Program-made: the position numbers and the translations under genes
From: Salipiger abyssi
GTDB lineage: Bacteria > Pseudomonadota > Alphaproteobacteria > Rhodobacterales > Rhodobacteraceae
Reading direction: 5' to 3'
Length of the DNA: 64,000 nucleotides
Assembly (NCBI RefSeq): GCF_001975705.1
Contig: NZ_CP015093.1
Coordinates: 248,001-312,000, forward strand
The notes under the pieces: model-generated
What the model was told of the DNA's origin: nothing
What the model saw: the letters and a program-made list of their open reading frames with translations, nothing else
The model's database searches: none
Shown: positions 54,121 through 63,765 of the stretch, piece by piece
How the letters are laid out: every line of letters begins with the position of its first letter
How positions within the stretch are numbered: the first letter of the stretch is position 1

Positions 54121-54810
54121 ATGACCACCCCGTCCCCCATCACACTTCTGACCGGCCGCGCCACGCCCCTGCCCGGCAGCAAGGCGCAAAGCGGCATCGC
54201 CAAGGCGCCGGTGGACCGCCCGCTGCCCCTCGGCCCCGAAGGGTTCGAGGGCGACGAGCAGGCCGACCGGCGCGTGCATGGCGGCATCGAGAAGGCGGTG
54301 CATCATTATCCGTTCGAGCATTACACCATCTGGCGGGCAGAGCTGGGCGCCCTGCCCCAACTCTCAGCACCCGGCGGCTTCGGCGAGAACATCTCGGCCA
54401 CCGGGCTGAGCGAGGAAACGGTGGCGGTCGGCGATATCTTCCGGCTGGGCGGCGCTCTGGTGCAGGTCTCGCAGGGGCGCCAGCCCTGCTGGAAGCTCAA
54501 CAAGCGCTTCGGGGTGCCCGACATGTCGCGGCGCGTGCAGCAAAGCGGGCGCAACGGCTGGTATTACCGCGTGCTTGAGCCGGGCCGCGTGGCGCCGGGC
54601 GACCGGCTGGAGCTGACCGACCGCATGGCGCCGGACTGGACGCTGCGCCGGCTCTGGCACGCGCTCTATGTCGACCGGCTGAACCTTGCGGAGCTGGAAG
54701 GTATTGCAGCGCTCGGCGTGCTCGCCGAGGGCTGGCGCAAATACGCGGTCCGGCGGCTGGAAAACCGCCGGGTCGAGGACTGGAGCAAGAGACTGGACGG
54801 CACTGCATGA
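54121..54810 (+). CDS. MOSC-domain protein (YiiM-like), 229 aa
   Basis: E-G-D-E-Q-A-D-R-R-V-H-G-G near residue 42, G-G-F-G-E-N near 83 and S-Q-G-R-Q-P-C-W-K-L near 120 are MOSC motifs with the conserved Cys. YiiM-type proteins reduce N-hydroxylated compounds with molybdenum cofactor. The last bases overlap pdxY (ATGA). Confidence 0.9.
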   Translation: MTTPSPITLLTGRATPLPGSKAQSGIAKAPVDRPLPLGPEGFEGDEQADRRVHGGIEKAVHHYPFEHYTIWRAELGALPQLSAPGGFGENISATGLSEETVAVGDIFRLGGALVQVSQGRQPCWKLNKRFGVPDMSRRVQQSGRNGWYYRVLEPGRVAPGDRLELTDRMAPDWTLRRLWHALYVDRLNLAELEGIAALGVLAEGWRKYAVRRLENRRVEDWSKRLDGTA

Positions 54811-55655
54811 CACCTCCCCCCTTCGTGATCTCGATCCAGAGCCAGGTGGTCTTTGGCCATGTGGGCAATTCCGCCGCGCTCTTCCCGATGCAGGCGGCGG
54901 GGCTGGAGGTGGCGGCGATCCCCACCGTGGTGTTCTCGAACACGCCCGATTACCCCACGCTGCGCGGCCGCGCCCTGCCGCCGGAGTTCTTTTCCGACCT
55001 GCTGCAAGGCGCCCGCGAGCGCGGCCTGCCGGAACGGGCGAATTACATCCTGACGGGCTATATCGGCTCGCTCGACGTGGCCGAGATGGTGGCGGATTTC
55101 GTCGCCGAGGCAAAGGCGGTGAACCCCGGCCTCACCTATCTCTGCGATCCGGTGATGGGCGACGAGGGGCCGGGCCTCTACGTGCCCGAGGCCATCGCCG
55201 ATGTGATGCGCGAGCGGCTGCTGCCAATGGCCGACATCGCCACGCCCAACCCGTTCGAACTGGCCTGGCTCACCGGGCAGGAGATCCGCACCCTCGGCGA
55301 TCTTGAGGCCGCGCGCGAGGCCCTGCACATCGCCCCCGGGGCGCATCTCGTCGCCACCGGCTGCGCGCTGGAGGATACGCCCGAGGGCCATATCGAAAGC
55401 GTCATCCTCGGCCCCGGGGGCGACAGCCGCCACCCGACCGAACACCTGCCCATCGCCCTGCCCGGCACCGGCGATCTCTTTGCCGGGCTGATCGTGGCTG
55501 GGCTGGGACAGGGCCGCGCGCTGCCGCAGGCGGTCGAGACCGCCCAGACGCTCACCGCCCGCGCGCTCCGCCACGCTAAAGCGCTCGGCGCGGGCGAGGT
55601 GGTGCTGAGCGAGCCCGCGTTTCGCCGCGCGCTCCTGCTCCCCAGCGCCGAGTGA
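54807..55655 (+). CDS. pdxY: Pyridoxal kinase, PdxY type, 282 aa
   Basis: Ribokinase-fold: S-Q-V-V-F-G-H-V-G-N-S-A near residue 10, C-D-P-V-M-G-D near 112 and the catalytic G-T-G-D-L-F-A-G near 220. It phosphorylates pyridoxal in salvage. It is coupled to the MOSC gene. Confidence 0.93.
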   Translation: MTPPPFVISIQSQVVFGHVGNSAALFPMQAAGLEVAAIPTVVFSNTPDYPTLRGRALPPEFFSDLLQGARERGLPERANYILTGYIGSLDVAEMVADFVAEAKAVNPGLTYLCDPVMGDEGPGLYVPEAIADVMRERLLPMADIATPNPFELAWLTGQEIRTLGDLEAAREALHIAPGAHLVATGCALEDTPEGHIESVILGPGGDSRHPTEHLPIALPGTGDLFAGLIVAGLGQGRALPQAVETAQTLTARALRHAKALGAGEVVLSEPAFRRALLLPSAE

Positions 55656-55827
55656 GAAACCCCAACCATCGCTGAGCCGTGTATAAAAGGATATGGGCCC
55701 CTTTCGGGCACAAAGCGTTGGCTGCCGAAAAACGGCGCTCCCTCAGGGCCTTGGCTCTTTAGAAAATACGGGCGGCGCGCGCCGTTTCAAAGAACGGCAC
55801 CGCGCAGGATCAGGGGCCGTTCGCTCG

Positions 55828-56670
55828 CTATTCTTGCAGCGAAGGCACCATCACGAAATCATAGTCCGAGCGCCATGCGCCCTCCCCGTCCCGGACGAAG
55901 GGGGCGACGAGGGTCTCTTTCACGCCGAACACCGTGTCGTCGCCGATATAGCTGTCCTCGCCGACGAAGGTATGGGTCACGATGGTCTCATAGCCCTCGG
56001 CGGTCACCAGGAAATGCATATGCGCGGGCCGGTAGGGGTGACGTCCGAGCGCGCCCAGCATCTTGCCCACCGGGCCGTCATCCGGGATCGGATAGCTGAC
56101 CGGCTTGATGCCGACAAAGCTGTAGCGCCCGTCCTCGCGGCTCATGAAGCGGCCCCGGTTGTTCCATTTCGGCTGGATACCGGGCTGCTGAACATCGTAA
56201 TAGCCGTCCGAATTGTCGCTCCAGACATCGACGCAGGCGCCCGCGATGGGGTTGCCGTCGAGATCCAGCACCCGCCCGGTGAAATGGCAGGGCTCGCCCT
56301 TGCCGTCGAGCGAGATCGTCGCGCCGTATTCCCGCACCGGCGCATTGGCGACGTGGAACGGGCCGAAGACGGTGTTCTCGGTCGCGCCCGCAGGGCGGCG
56401 GTTGTTGATCGCGTCCACCAGCATCGAAAAGCCCAGAACGTCCGAGAGCAAAATGAACTCCTGCCGTTCCTCGGTGCAGATCTGCCCGGTCTTTGTCAGG
56501 AACTCGATGGCCAGATCCCATTCGGCCTGGGTCAGCTCGACCTCCTTGGCGAAGGCATGCAGGTGGCTGACGAGGCTGGTCATCACCTCGCGCAGGCGGG
56601 GATTGATCTCCCCGCCCATGCGGGCATTTACAACGTCGACCGACTGGTCTTCGGAAAAATATTTTGTCAT
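55828..56670 (-). CDS. Intradiol ring-cleavage dioxygenase (hydroxyquinol/catechol 1,2-type), 280 aa
   Basis: An N-terminal dioxygenase dimerisation domain (residues about 20-95, L-L-S-D-V-L-G-F-S-M-L-V-D-A-I-N) precedes the catalytic beta-sandwich. Metal ligands are in D-G-Y-Y-D-V and Y-P-I-P (Tyr) and H-P-Y-R-P-A-H-M-H-F (His). The first motif is close to hydroxyquinol 1,2-dioxygenases. It opens a catechol or hydroxyquinol ring between the hydroxyls. It is the last gene of the minus-strand catabolic cluster. Confidence 0.9.
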   Translation of the reverse strand: MTKYFSEDQSVDVVNARMGGEINPRLREVMTSLVSHLHAFAKEVELTQAEWDLAIEFLTKTGQICTEERQEFILLSDVLGFSMLVDAINNRRPAGATENTVFGPFHVANAPVREYGATISLDGKGEPCHFTGRVLDLDGNPIAGACVDVWSDNSDGYYDVQQPGIQPKWNNRGRFMSREDGRYSFVGIKPVSYPIPDDGPVGKMLGALGRHPYRPAHMHFLVTAEGYETIVTHTFVGEDSYIGDDTVFGVKETLVAPFVRDGEGAWRSDYDFVMVPSLQE

Positions 56671-56689
56671 GCGTGCGTCCTTTCCCGGC

Positions 56690-57715
56690 TTAGCTGCCGA
56701 TATCGAGCGACCCGGTCCGGCGGCGGCGCAACTGCGCGGAGAGCGCAATCGCCAGCACCACGGCGGCGCCGTTGAACACATCGGTGATCCAGGGCTGAAT
56801 GCCCACCAGCGACAGACCGCTGATCGTGGTGCCGAGGAAGAAGATCCCGATGATCGTGCCCTGCACGGTGAACCGGCCCGGCTGCCAGGTGGTCGCGCCG
56901 AGGAAGGCGGCGGCCAGCGCCGGCAGGATGAAGGTGATGCCGACGAGCTGCGGCCCGGCATTACCCTGCGCACCGATCTGGAGCACCCCCGCGATGCCCG
57001 CCAGCGCACCGGCGATGACAAAGCTTTGCATCACCACACGCTTGCTGCGGATCCCCGCGAGCCGGGCGGAATCGGCATTGGCGCCGACGGCGGCGAGGTT
57101 GCGGCCATAGGGCGTCTGGGTCAGCACGAACCAGACCGCCACCGCGATTACCGCCATGAGGATGAAGAGCACCGGGATGCCCAGCACCGACTGGATCGAG
57201 ATATCCGTCAGGATCGGCGAGAGCCCGCTGCTGATCGGGATGCCGTTGGTATAGCCGGTCACGACGCCGCCGAGGATGGTGGCGATGCCCAGTGTGCCGA
57301 TGATCGAGTTCACCCCGAGATAGGCCACGATGGTACCGTTGACCGCGCCGATCAGCGCGCCCGAGAGAACGCCGAGGCCAATGGCCGCCGCCAACGGCAG
57401 CTGGAAATGGCTCATGGCCGAGGCGGTGACGATGGCCGAAAGCCCCAGCGTCGCGCCCACCGAGACGTCGAACCGCCCGCCGATCAGCGGCACGATGAGC
57501 GCGATGGCGGTCACCGCCATGACCGGCTGCACCGTCGCGATGCTGCGGAAATTCGCGTAGGTGGCGAAGGTGTTCGGCCGCAGAATGGCGAACACGACGA
57601 TCACCACCAGCAGCAGCAGGATCAACCCCGAGCGTTCGAAGAACTCGGTCCAGTTGACCGAGCCGCCGCCCTTTGGCGGGTTTGCGATATGTTTGGTGTC
57701 CTTGACCATGGTCAT
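56690..57715 (-). CDS. Sugar-type ABC transporter permease (RbsC-like), 341 aa
   Basis: About ten helices with G-A-V-N-G-T-I-V-A-Y-L-G-V-N-S-I-I-G-T-L-like core typical of BPD_transp_2 permeases near residues 120-140. The start overlaps the ATPase stop by 4 bases. The cluster context suggests an aromatic or heterocyclic substrate, not a sugar. Confidence 0.92.
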   Translation of the reverse strand: MTMVKDTKHIANPPKGGGSVNWTEFFERSGLILLLLVVIVVFAILRPNTFATYANFRSIATVQPVMAVTAIALIVPLIGGRFDVSVGATLGLSAIVTASAMSHFQLPLAAAIGLGVLSGALIGAVNGTIVAYLGVNSIIGTLGIATILGGVVTGYTNGIPISSGLSPILTDISIQSVLGIPVLFILMAVIAVAVWFVLTQTPYGRNLAAVGANADSARLAGIRSKRVVMQSFVIAGALAGIAGVLQIGAQGNAGPQLVGITFILPALAAAFLGATTWQPGRFTVQGTIIGIFFLGTTISGLSLVGIQPWITDVFNGAAVVLAIALSAQLRRRRTGSLDIGS

Positions 57716-59268
57716 GCGGCATCCTTTCCGCTGGCGAGTACCAGATGTGTCATTTGCTGGCGGGTGATGTCCTTGCCCCGCAATTCGTCGGTGATGCAGC
57801 CGTCGCGCAGCACGACCACGCGGTCGCAGATCTGCGCGAGCTCGTCGAAATCCGAGCTGACGGCGATGACGGACATGCCGTCCGAGAGGCTGGCGCGGAT
57901 CGCGGCATAAAGATCCTCGCGCGCGCCCACATCGACGCCCTGGGTGGGCTCGTCGAGCAGCAGCAGCCTTGGCTTGCGCCGCAGCCAGCGGGCCATCACC
58001 ACCTTTTGCTGATTGCCGCCCGAGAGCGACGAAATGAGCGCCGCGTCATCGGCGGTCTTGATCCGGTGATCGGCAATGGACTGCCGCGCCTCCTGACGCT
58101 CGCGCGTGCCGTTGATCCGGCCCGCACGGGTGAAACACCCCAAGTCGGCAATCGAGAGGTTGTGCCGCACCGAAAGCCCCTGAAACACGCCCTCGCGGTT
58201 GCGATCCTCGGGCACCAGCGCAACGCCGGCCGCCATCGCCTCGCGCACCTCGGCGAAGCGCACCGCGCTGCCGTCGAGCGTGACCGTCCCGCCCTCGCGG
58301 TCGAGATCGCCGAAGAGCATGCGCAGCAGCTCCGTGCGGCCCGAGCCGAGCAGCCCGGCGATGCCCAGCACCTCGCCGCGCCCGACATCGAAGGACACGT
58401 CGCGCAGCGGCCCGCCCGAGAGGTTGCGCACCTCCAGCCGGGGCGCGCCCTGCGGCGCGGGCGTGGTGGCCTTCGCCGAGGCATAGGATTTCTCAAGGCT
58501 GTGGCCCACGATCAGCTCGATCAGCCCGCTTTCCGAAAGCCCCTCGGTCGGGCGCGTCACCACATGGCGCCCGTCGCGCAGGATGGTCACGTCATCGGTA
58601 AGCTGGATCACCTCGTCCAGCCGGTGGCTGACATAGATGATCGTATGCCCGGCGGCGGCAAAGCGGCGCACCGCATCGAGCAGGATCTCGACCTCGTGGT
58701 CGGGCAGCGAGGCGGTGGGCTCGTCCAGCACCAGCGCCGAGACGGCGTTTTCATCGGCATCCTGAAGCGCCCGCGCGATGGCGATCATCGTCTGTTCGGC
58801 CTGCCGCAGATCGCCCACCATGTCGCCGGCGCGGGCGTCGATCTCGAACCGGTCGAGCAACTCCTGCGTGTGGCGGCGCAGCGCCTTCCAGCGGATCTTG
58901 CCCGCCGTGGTGGGAAAGCTGGCGCCGATGGCGATATTCTCGGCCACGGTCATCGAGGGAAACACCGCCGGGTTCTGGTGCACAAAGCGCAGCCCCAGCG
59001 AGCGCGACAGCTCGGGCGTCATGTGATCGGCGGCGACCCTGGTGCCGAGAAACTCGAAGCTGCCGCCATGATCGGCTGGCTGCACCCCGGCCAGCGCCTT
59101 GATCAGCGTCGACTTGCCCGAGCCGTTGCCGCCGAGCAGCCCGTGAATGGCGCCTCCCCGGATCTCGAAACTCACCTCGTCCAGCGCCTGCGTCTGGCCA
59201 AAGGATTTCGACAGGGTGTTTATCCGCAGCGCAGAGGTCACCTCTGCCCGCTCTGTCATGTTTTGCAT
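57712..59268 (-). CDS. Sugar-type ABC transporter ATPase, two domains (RbsA-like), 518 aa
   Basis: Two ATP-binding cassettes. The first has an intact G-G-N-G-S-G-K-S-T near 45; its signature region is L-R-Q-A-E-Q. The second has G-L-L-G-S-G-R-T-E near 290, lacking the P-loop Lys as in RbsA second domains, with L-S-G-G-N-Q-Q-K near 405. ATG 59,268 is chosen for GGGAGG just upstream. Confidence 0.92.
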   Translation of the reverse strand: MQNMTERAEVTSALRINTLSKSFGQTQALDEVSFEIRGGAIHGLLGGNGSGKSTLIKALAGVQPADHGGSFEFLGTRVAADHMTPELSRSLGLRFVHQNPAVFPSMTVAENIAIGASFPTTAGKIRWKALRRHTQELLDRFEIDARAGDMVGDLRQAEQTMIAIARALQDADENAVSALVLDEPTASLPDHEVEILLDAVRRFAAAGHTIIYVSHRLDEVIQLTDDVTILRDGRHVVTRPTEGLSESGLIELIVGHSLEKSYASAKATTPAPQGAPRLEVRNLSGGPLRDVSFDVGRGEVLGIAGLLGSGRTELLRMLFGDLDREGGTVTLDGSAVRFAEVREAMAAGVALVPEDRNREGVFQGLSVRHNLSIADLGCFTRAGRINGTRERQEARQSIADHRIKTADDAALISSLSGGNQQKVVMARWLRRKPRLLLLDEPTQGVDVGAREDLYAAIRASLSDGMSVIAVSSDFDELAQICDRVVVLRDGCITDELRGKDITRQQMTHLVLASGKDAA

Positions 59269-59367
59269 TGGGTCCTCCCTCTTCCGCAAGGGCTGCGGAA
59301 CGGCGATCAGGGGCATGGTGAGCCTGTGCCAGACCGCGCCCGGATCGTCTCCGGGCGCGACAAGTGG

Positions 59368-60501
59368 TCAGCCGTTCCAGACCGACAGATAGGCCGCGCG
59401 GAAATCGAGCTTCGGCTCCAGCATCTCGCCCGGTTCCGGCAGGTTGTGCTCGGCATCGACAAAGATGAAGCCGGTGCCCTGGTTCGGCATCTCGGCGGGA
59501 TCGTCGCCCGCCAGCACGCGGTTCATCGTGTCGGCCACGGCCCAGCCGAACCATTTGAACGGCAGCGCGATGGAGAAGGTCTGCGTGCCCCGGCGGATCA
59601 GGTCGAAATTGTTCGGAAAGCCCTCGCCACCGCCGACCACCAGATCGCTGCGGCCCGACTGCCGCACAGCGGTTTGCAGCCCCAGCTCCATCAGCGCGTC
59701 AATGCCGTATTCCACCGCGACCGCGTCGGGGTTTTGCAGCAGCGCCGATTGCCAGATCTGCGTCGCGGGGCTCGGCACCTGACCGAAGTTGAACGTCGAT
59801 TCCGCGACCTCACAGCCCTCGCATTTGGCGATGGTGTCCATGAACCCCTTGTGGTTCATCTGCTGAACCTGCTGGCTGGTCTCGGCGATGGAGATCACCT
59901 TGCCCTGCCCTTCGGTCCTGGCAATCACGTAATTGGCGCGCAGCTCGCCGAAGCGATAGTAGAAATCGCGCGCATCGGTGGAGCCCAGCATATTGACCGA
60001 AGCGGTAAAGAGCGGCTCTTCGCTGCCGAACACATCGGCGCTGCAATCGATCGACTGGACCGAGACGACGGGGACGCCCTCGGCCTTAGCCTGCAACAGC
60101 GCGCTTTTGATGCCCGGGCAGTCAAAGGCGGAAATCGCGATGCCATCGGCCTTGGCGGCCACCGCCTGGCGGATGATGTCGCTGGCGACCGAGGGGGTCG
60201 CCTTGCCGTCCTGGATGCTGATCTCCCAGCCCAGATGCTCCGCCGCTTCGGCAAAGCCCTCGGCCTGCTGGGCGCAGAGCACAAAGGCCTGCCCGCAGGA
60301 GATATACCAGATCGTCTTGCCCGTGACGGCGGCGGGACCGGTTTCCGGCGGCGCCTCGTAAAGCCCCGCATAGCCCTGCTCGACCATGGCCTTTGCCTCG
60401 GCCAGCACGTCACCCGCCAGCGCCGGCTGCGCCAGCGTCGCGCCGGCGATCATCGCCGCCAGCGAGACGCCCCTGCCACTCACATGCGTGAAATAGGTCA
60501 T
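59368..60501 (-). CDS. Sugar-type ABC transporter substrate-binding protein, 377 aa
   Basis: A Sec signal (residues about 1-29, ending A-L-A) precedes a type I periplasmic binding fold (I-W-Y-I-S-C-G-Q, D-G-I-A-I-S-A-F-D). It carries several Cys, unusual for RbsB-like proteins (C-E-G-C near 220). Ligand unknown; first transporter gene of the cluster. Confidence 0.92.
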   Translation of the reverse strand: MTYFTHVSGRGVSLAAMIAGATLAQPALAGDVLAEAKAMVEQGYAGLYEAPPETGPAAVTGKTIWYISCGQAFVLCAQQAEGFAEAAEHLGWEISIQDGKATPSVASDIIRQAVAAKADGIAISAFDCPGIKSALLQAKAEGVPVVSVQSIDCSADVFGSEEPLFTASVNMLGSTDARDFYYRFGELRANYVIARTEGQGKVISIAETSQQVQQMNHKGFMDTIAKCEGCEVAESTFNFGQVPSPATQIWQSALLQNPDAVAVEYGIDALMELGLQTAVRQSGRSDLVVGGGEGFPNNFDLIRRGTQTFSIALPFKWFGWAVADTMNRVLAGDDPAEMPNQGTGFIFVDAEHNLPEPGEMLEPKLDFRAAYLSVWNG

Positions 60502-60574
60502 AATGTTCCCTCCCTTTCGGCCCCCCTCCCGGGGCCTTCGATTGCGACGAAGCCTCGCGCGGCCCCGCCCTCCT

Positions 60575-60868
60575 TCAGCGCGACGCCCGGTTGTCGACGC
60601 GCATGCTGAAGGGGTGAATATTGATCTCTTTCCAGATGCCGGCCTTGTTGAACGGGTCGGCGGCGTTGAAGGCCTGCACATCCTCGATGCGCTCGGCCTC
60701 GACGACAAAGAGCGAGCCGATCATGGTTTCGTTGTCCCCGGCCAGCAGCGGGCCGGAGATCACCGAGGCCATCGGCGCCGTGGCCAGATAGGCCTTGTGA
60801 GCGTCGTAATGGGCGAGCCGGTCGTCGGTTTTTCCGGGATGATCAAGGCAGTGGATTGCGAACAGCAT
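60575..60868 (-). CDS. YciI-like protein, 97 aa
   Basis: D-H-P-G-K (residues 9-13) with R-L-A-H-Y-D-A-H-K-A-Y-L carries the conserved YciI His-Asp pair. The fold is that of muconolactone isomerase. In this cluster it may act on a ring-cleavage or hydrolysis product. Confidence 0.88.
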   Translation of the reverse strand: MLFAIHCLDHPGKTDDRLAHYDAHKAYLATAPMASVISGPLLAGDNETMIGSLFVVEAERIEDVQAFNAADPFNKAGIWKEINIHPFSMRVDNRASR

Positions 60869-61043
60869 GGTTTCTCCTCTTCCCGCCGCCGCCCCCTCCC
60901 GGGGCCTGATGCGGCGCGGTCCGGCCCCCGAACCGTCTGGTTAAAGCATCATGGCATTTCCCCAAACGCGGGATAATCTGGCATTTTCGGGAAATATTTT
61001 TGCGCCATCCGCAAATCAGAACCGACGGACGAATGGCAGACAC

Positions 61044-61073
61044 CCGATGCGCGCAACACTCTGCGCGCATCGG
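61044..61073. repeat. Strong hairpin between amidohydrolase and YciI genes
   Basis: A perfect 12-bp stem (CCGATGCGCGCA with TGCGCGCATCGG) and a 6-base loop. No U-tract on the minus strand, so a pause or processing site in the operon is as likely as termination. Confidence 0.6.
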
Positions 61074-61120
61074 CAAGCGGCCTGGCCCGCATCGCGAGCC
61101 AGGGCCGCGCAGAGGCTGGA

Positions 61121-62566
61121 TCAGGCCTCGTAAAGCGGCAACGGCACCGGCGGCTGCGGGATGAAGCCGCCATTCTCCTCCATGGCCTCGTTGAGGAAAT
61201 CATGCGAGCTTTCGAGCCTGGCCACCGCCGCCTCCGGATCGACATGCAGCAGCGGCCCGCCACGCTTGACGATCTTGCCATCGACCAGAACCGTGTGGAC
61301 ATTCCGGCTATTGGCCTGCGACACGACCATGCTGCACGGATCCTTGCGGTTCCAGCCGGCAAAGGCGATGCCGCGCATATCCAGAAGCACGATATCCGCC
61401 CGTTTGCCCGGCGTCAGCGAGCCGGTGATGTCGTCGACCCCCGCGGCCCGCGCGCCGTTGATCGTGACCCAGGCCAGCGCGTCGCGGGTCGTCCAGTGGA
61501 TCTTTTTCGGGTGGCTGAAATTCTCGTAATGCACCGCATCGCCATGCCAGCGGGTGCATTGCAGAACGAGCCGCGCATGGGCCAGCATGTCGCCGCTGGT
61601 GCTGCTGGTGCAGTCCATCCCGAGGCTCGGCCCCGCGTCGGTGTAGCGCGTCGCCTCGACGGCGACCGGAAAGCCCATGCCCATCTGCATCTCGGTTTCC
61701 GCGCAAAGCGTCACGGAGGCGCCGGAGCCATCGAGAATGTCCCATTCGTCCGGGTTGGTGAAGGTCATATGCACGAGGTTCACATCCGGCCCCAGCAGCC
61801 CGTGCTCCGACAGGGTGTGCATGTCGCGCATGCCGCCATTGGGCACGGCCACCTGATTGCTGTGGAAGGTGATGCGCGAATTCAGCTCCCGCGCCAGCTC
61901 GAACTCCTGCTCCACCTCGGCGGCGGGGGCAATCGCCAGTTCCTGCGGCGCGATGCCGAAGCGCAGCAGGCCATCGTCGGAGAAATACTCCTTGCGGATC
62001 TCGCGCGCGGTCTCATAGCGCCAGTTGTGGCTGAGATCGGCGTTTTCATTGCCTTCGGACAACCCGCGCCCATCGGCAAAGGTGTTCTCGGTCACCGGCA
62101 CCATGCCGTGCCCGTAGAGCCCCCGCACGCCGGAGGCCTTGAGCCCTTCGACGGAGGCGCGGGCATAGTCTTCGTTGATGATGTTGTGACAGTAATCCAC
62201 CAGGCCGGTCACGCCGTTCTCAAGGCAATCGAGCCCGCCGGCATAGTTCGCGGCATACATGTCCTCGGGGCGATAGAGCGTCGCCATCTGAATGCGGAAG
62301 CCGCGCAGATAATCGGGGATGCGGCCATCGGCGAGGATGCCGCGCAGCCCGGTCTGCCAGGTGTGGCGATGCGCGTCCCAGAGGCCGGGAATGGCGATCA
62401 TGCCCTCGGCGTCGATCACCTCGGCGTCGATGCTCGCATCGGCATCCATATCGGGGCGGATCTCCTTGATCGCGCCGTCCTCGATCAGGATATCCGCCTT
62501 TTCGAAATCGCCAAGCGCGTCATCCATGGTGACGGTGGCGGCATTCTTGATCAGAAGTCTTGTCAT
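61121..62566 (-). CDS. Amidohydrolase (TRZ/ATZ-like), 481 aa
   Basis: A metal-dependent hydrolase barrel: A-H-R-H-T-W near residue 65 (the H-x-H motif), later H-S-N-Q-V, H-M-T-F and L-G-M-D-C-T-S, and the C-terminal beta part G-K-R-A-D-I-V-L-L-D. It resembles chlorohydrolase or guanine-deaminase relatives acting on nitrogen heterocycles. ATG 62,566. Substrate not known. Confidence 0.88.
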   Translation of the reverse strand: MTRLLIKNAATVTMDDALGDFEKADILIEDGAIKEIRPDMDADASIDAEVIDAEGMIAIPGLWDAHRHTWQTGLRGILADGRIPDYLRGFRIQMATLYRPEDMYAANYAGGLDCLENGVTGLVDYCHNIINEDYARASVEGLKASGVRGLYGHGMVPVTENTFADGRGLSEGNENADLSHNWRYETAREIRKEYFSDDGLLRFGIAPQELAIAPAAEVEQEFELARELNSRITFHSNQVAVPNGGMRDMHTLSEHGLLGPDVNLVHMTFTNPDEWDILDGSGASVTLCAETEMQMGMGFPVAVEATRYTDAGPSLGMDCTSSTSGDMLAHARLVLQCTRWHGDAVHYENFSHPKKIHWTTRDALAWVTINGARAAGVDDITGSLTPGKRADIVLLDMRGIAFAGWNRKDPCSMVVSQANSRNVHTVLVDGKIVKRGGPLLHVDPEAAVARLESSHDFLNEAMEENGGFIPQPPVPLPLYEA

Positions 62567-62673
62567 TCTCTCTCTCCCTTGAACATTCGGCCCCTCCTCC
62601 GGGGGTGCGCGCAGAGGCGCACAGCGCGGCAAAGGCCGGCCGGTCTCTTTCACATGAAGCGGTGCGGAGGCGC

Positions 62674-63765
62674 CTACGCGCCGGCCAGATGCGGGGGCAG
62701 TCCGGCGAGATTTCCCAGCTCCGGGTAATGCTCGGCCAGTGCCGCCGCCATCGCGTCACGATTGGTTTCGTCGAAGGGCAGCTCGCCGCGCTCGATGCGG
62801 CGGGCCATCTCGACGGTAAAGATATTGAGCGGCGCCTTCAGCCCGTTGGTGCGGGCGATCCCGGCGACATAGCCGTTCAGCTCCTCGACCTCGTTGCGCC
62901 GGCCCTTGCGCCAGTCCTGCAAACAGGTGGTTTCGGTGTCGGGCAGGCAGAAGGAGGACAGCACCTTGCCGAACAGCGCATCGGCAAAGGCCGCGGGATC
63001 GGTGGTGTCGACATCCTCGGGCATGCCGAGGATCGGCATCAGAACCGCGCCATCAGCCGCCGCCGCGGCAACCGCCTCGCGCCCGGTGGCCAGCATGAAG
63101 TTCAGCAGCGCGGGGTCTTTCGCCGCGTGCATCAGCGGCAGCCCGACCAGCGCCGAGGTCACCAGCTCGGCGGCGTTCACCGCGAGCTTCATCCATTTCG
63201 CCGAGTGGATATCAGCCACCACATCGACCCGCCCCGCCGCGCCCAGCACCTCGGCGGCGAGCGCCACGCGCTCCGGTCCGACGGCGGTGCTGTCTTCGAG
63301 CGCGAACCAGCTTTCCTCGCGCGGGCTCTGCCGGTCGACGCGGCCCGGCTTATACATGTTCGCGGTGACCTCGATCACCGCGCCAAGGCAGCGCTCCGGC
63401 CCGACAATGGAGGCGATGGTGCCCCGGGTCATGCCGTTCTGCATGCCGATCACCACGCCATCCTCGGCCAGCATCGGCTTGATCAGCTCGACCGCCCAGC
63501 GGGTGTCATAGGCCTTCATGCCGAGATAGACGAGATCGAAGGGCTGGCGCATCTCGGCCACTTCGCACAGATGCCGGACATGCACCTCGGAGGTCTCGGA
63601 GCGCCCGCCCGGCAGATCGACGATGATGCCATTGCGGCGCATCGCCTCCACATGGTCGGGCCATTGCTCGATCATGGTGACGTCATGGTCTGCATTGGTC
63701 ATGTCGGCGGCGATCCCGGCGCCGTTCGCGCCAGTGCCCAGATAGGCGATCCGCGGTTTGTTCAT
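62674..63765 (-). CDS. Ketopantoate reductase-family (PanE-like) oxidoreductase, 363 aa
   Basis: The Rossmann G-T-G-A-N-G-A near residue 10 is followed by K-A-Y-D-T-R and Q-N-G-M near 100-120, and a C-terminal ApbA domain with K-W-M-K-L-A-V-N. At 363 aa it is longer than PanE (about 300). In the catabolic cluster it is more likely to reduce a 2-keto or 2-oxo acid intermediate than ketopantoate. First gene of the cluster; upstream 235 bp to the window end hold no gene. Confidence 0.85.
   Translation of the reverse strand: MNKPRIAYLGTGANGAGIAADMTNADHDVTMIEQWPDHVEAMRRNGIIVDLPGGRSETSEVHVRHLCEVAEMRQPFDLVYLGMKAYDTRWAVELIKPMLAEDGVVIGMQNGMTRGTIASIVGPERCLGAVIEVTANMYKPGRVDRQSPREESWFALEDSTAVGPERVALAAEVLGAAGRVDVVADIHSAKWMKLAVNAAELVTSALVGLPLMHAAKDPALLNFMLATGREAVAAAAADGAVLMPILGMPEDVDTTDPAAFADALFGKVLSSFCLPDTETTCLQDWRKGRRNEVEELNGYVAGIARTNGLKAPLNIFTVEMARRIERGELPFDETNRDAMAAALAEHYPELGNLAGLPPHLAGA

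Noticed and set aside
57745..60609. 954-codon open frame on the plus strand opposite the ABC transporter genes
   Set aside because: No domain and Arg/His/Gln-rich composition; the minus-strand genes show intact ABC motifs.
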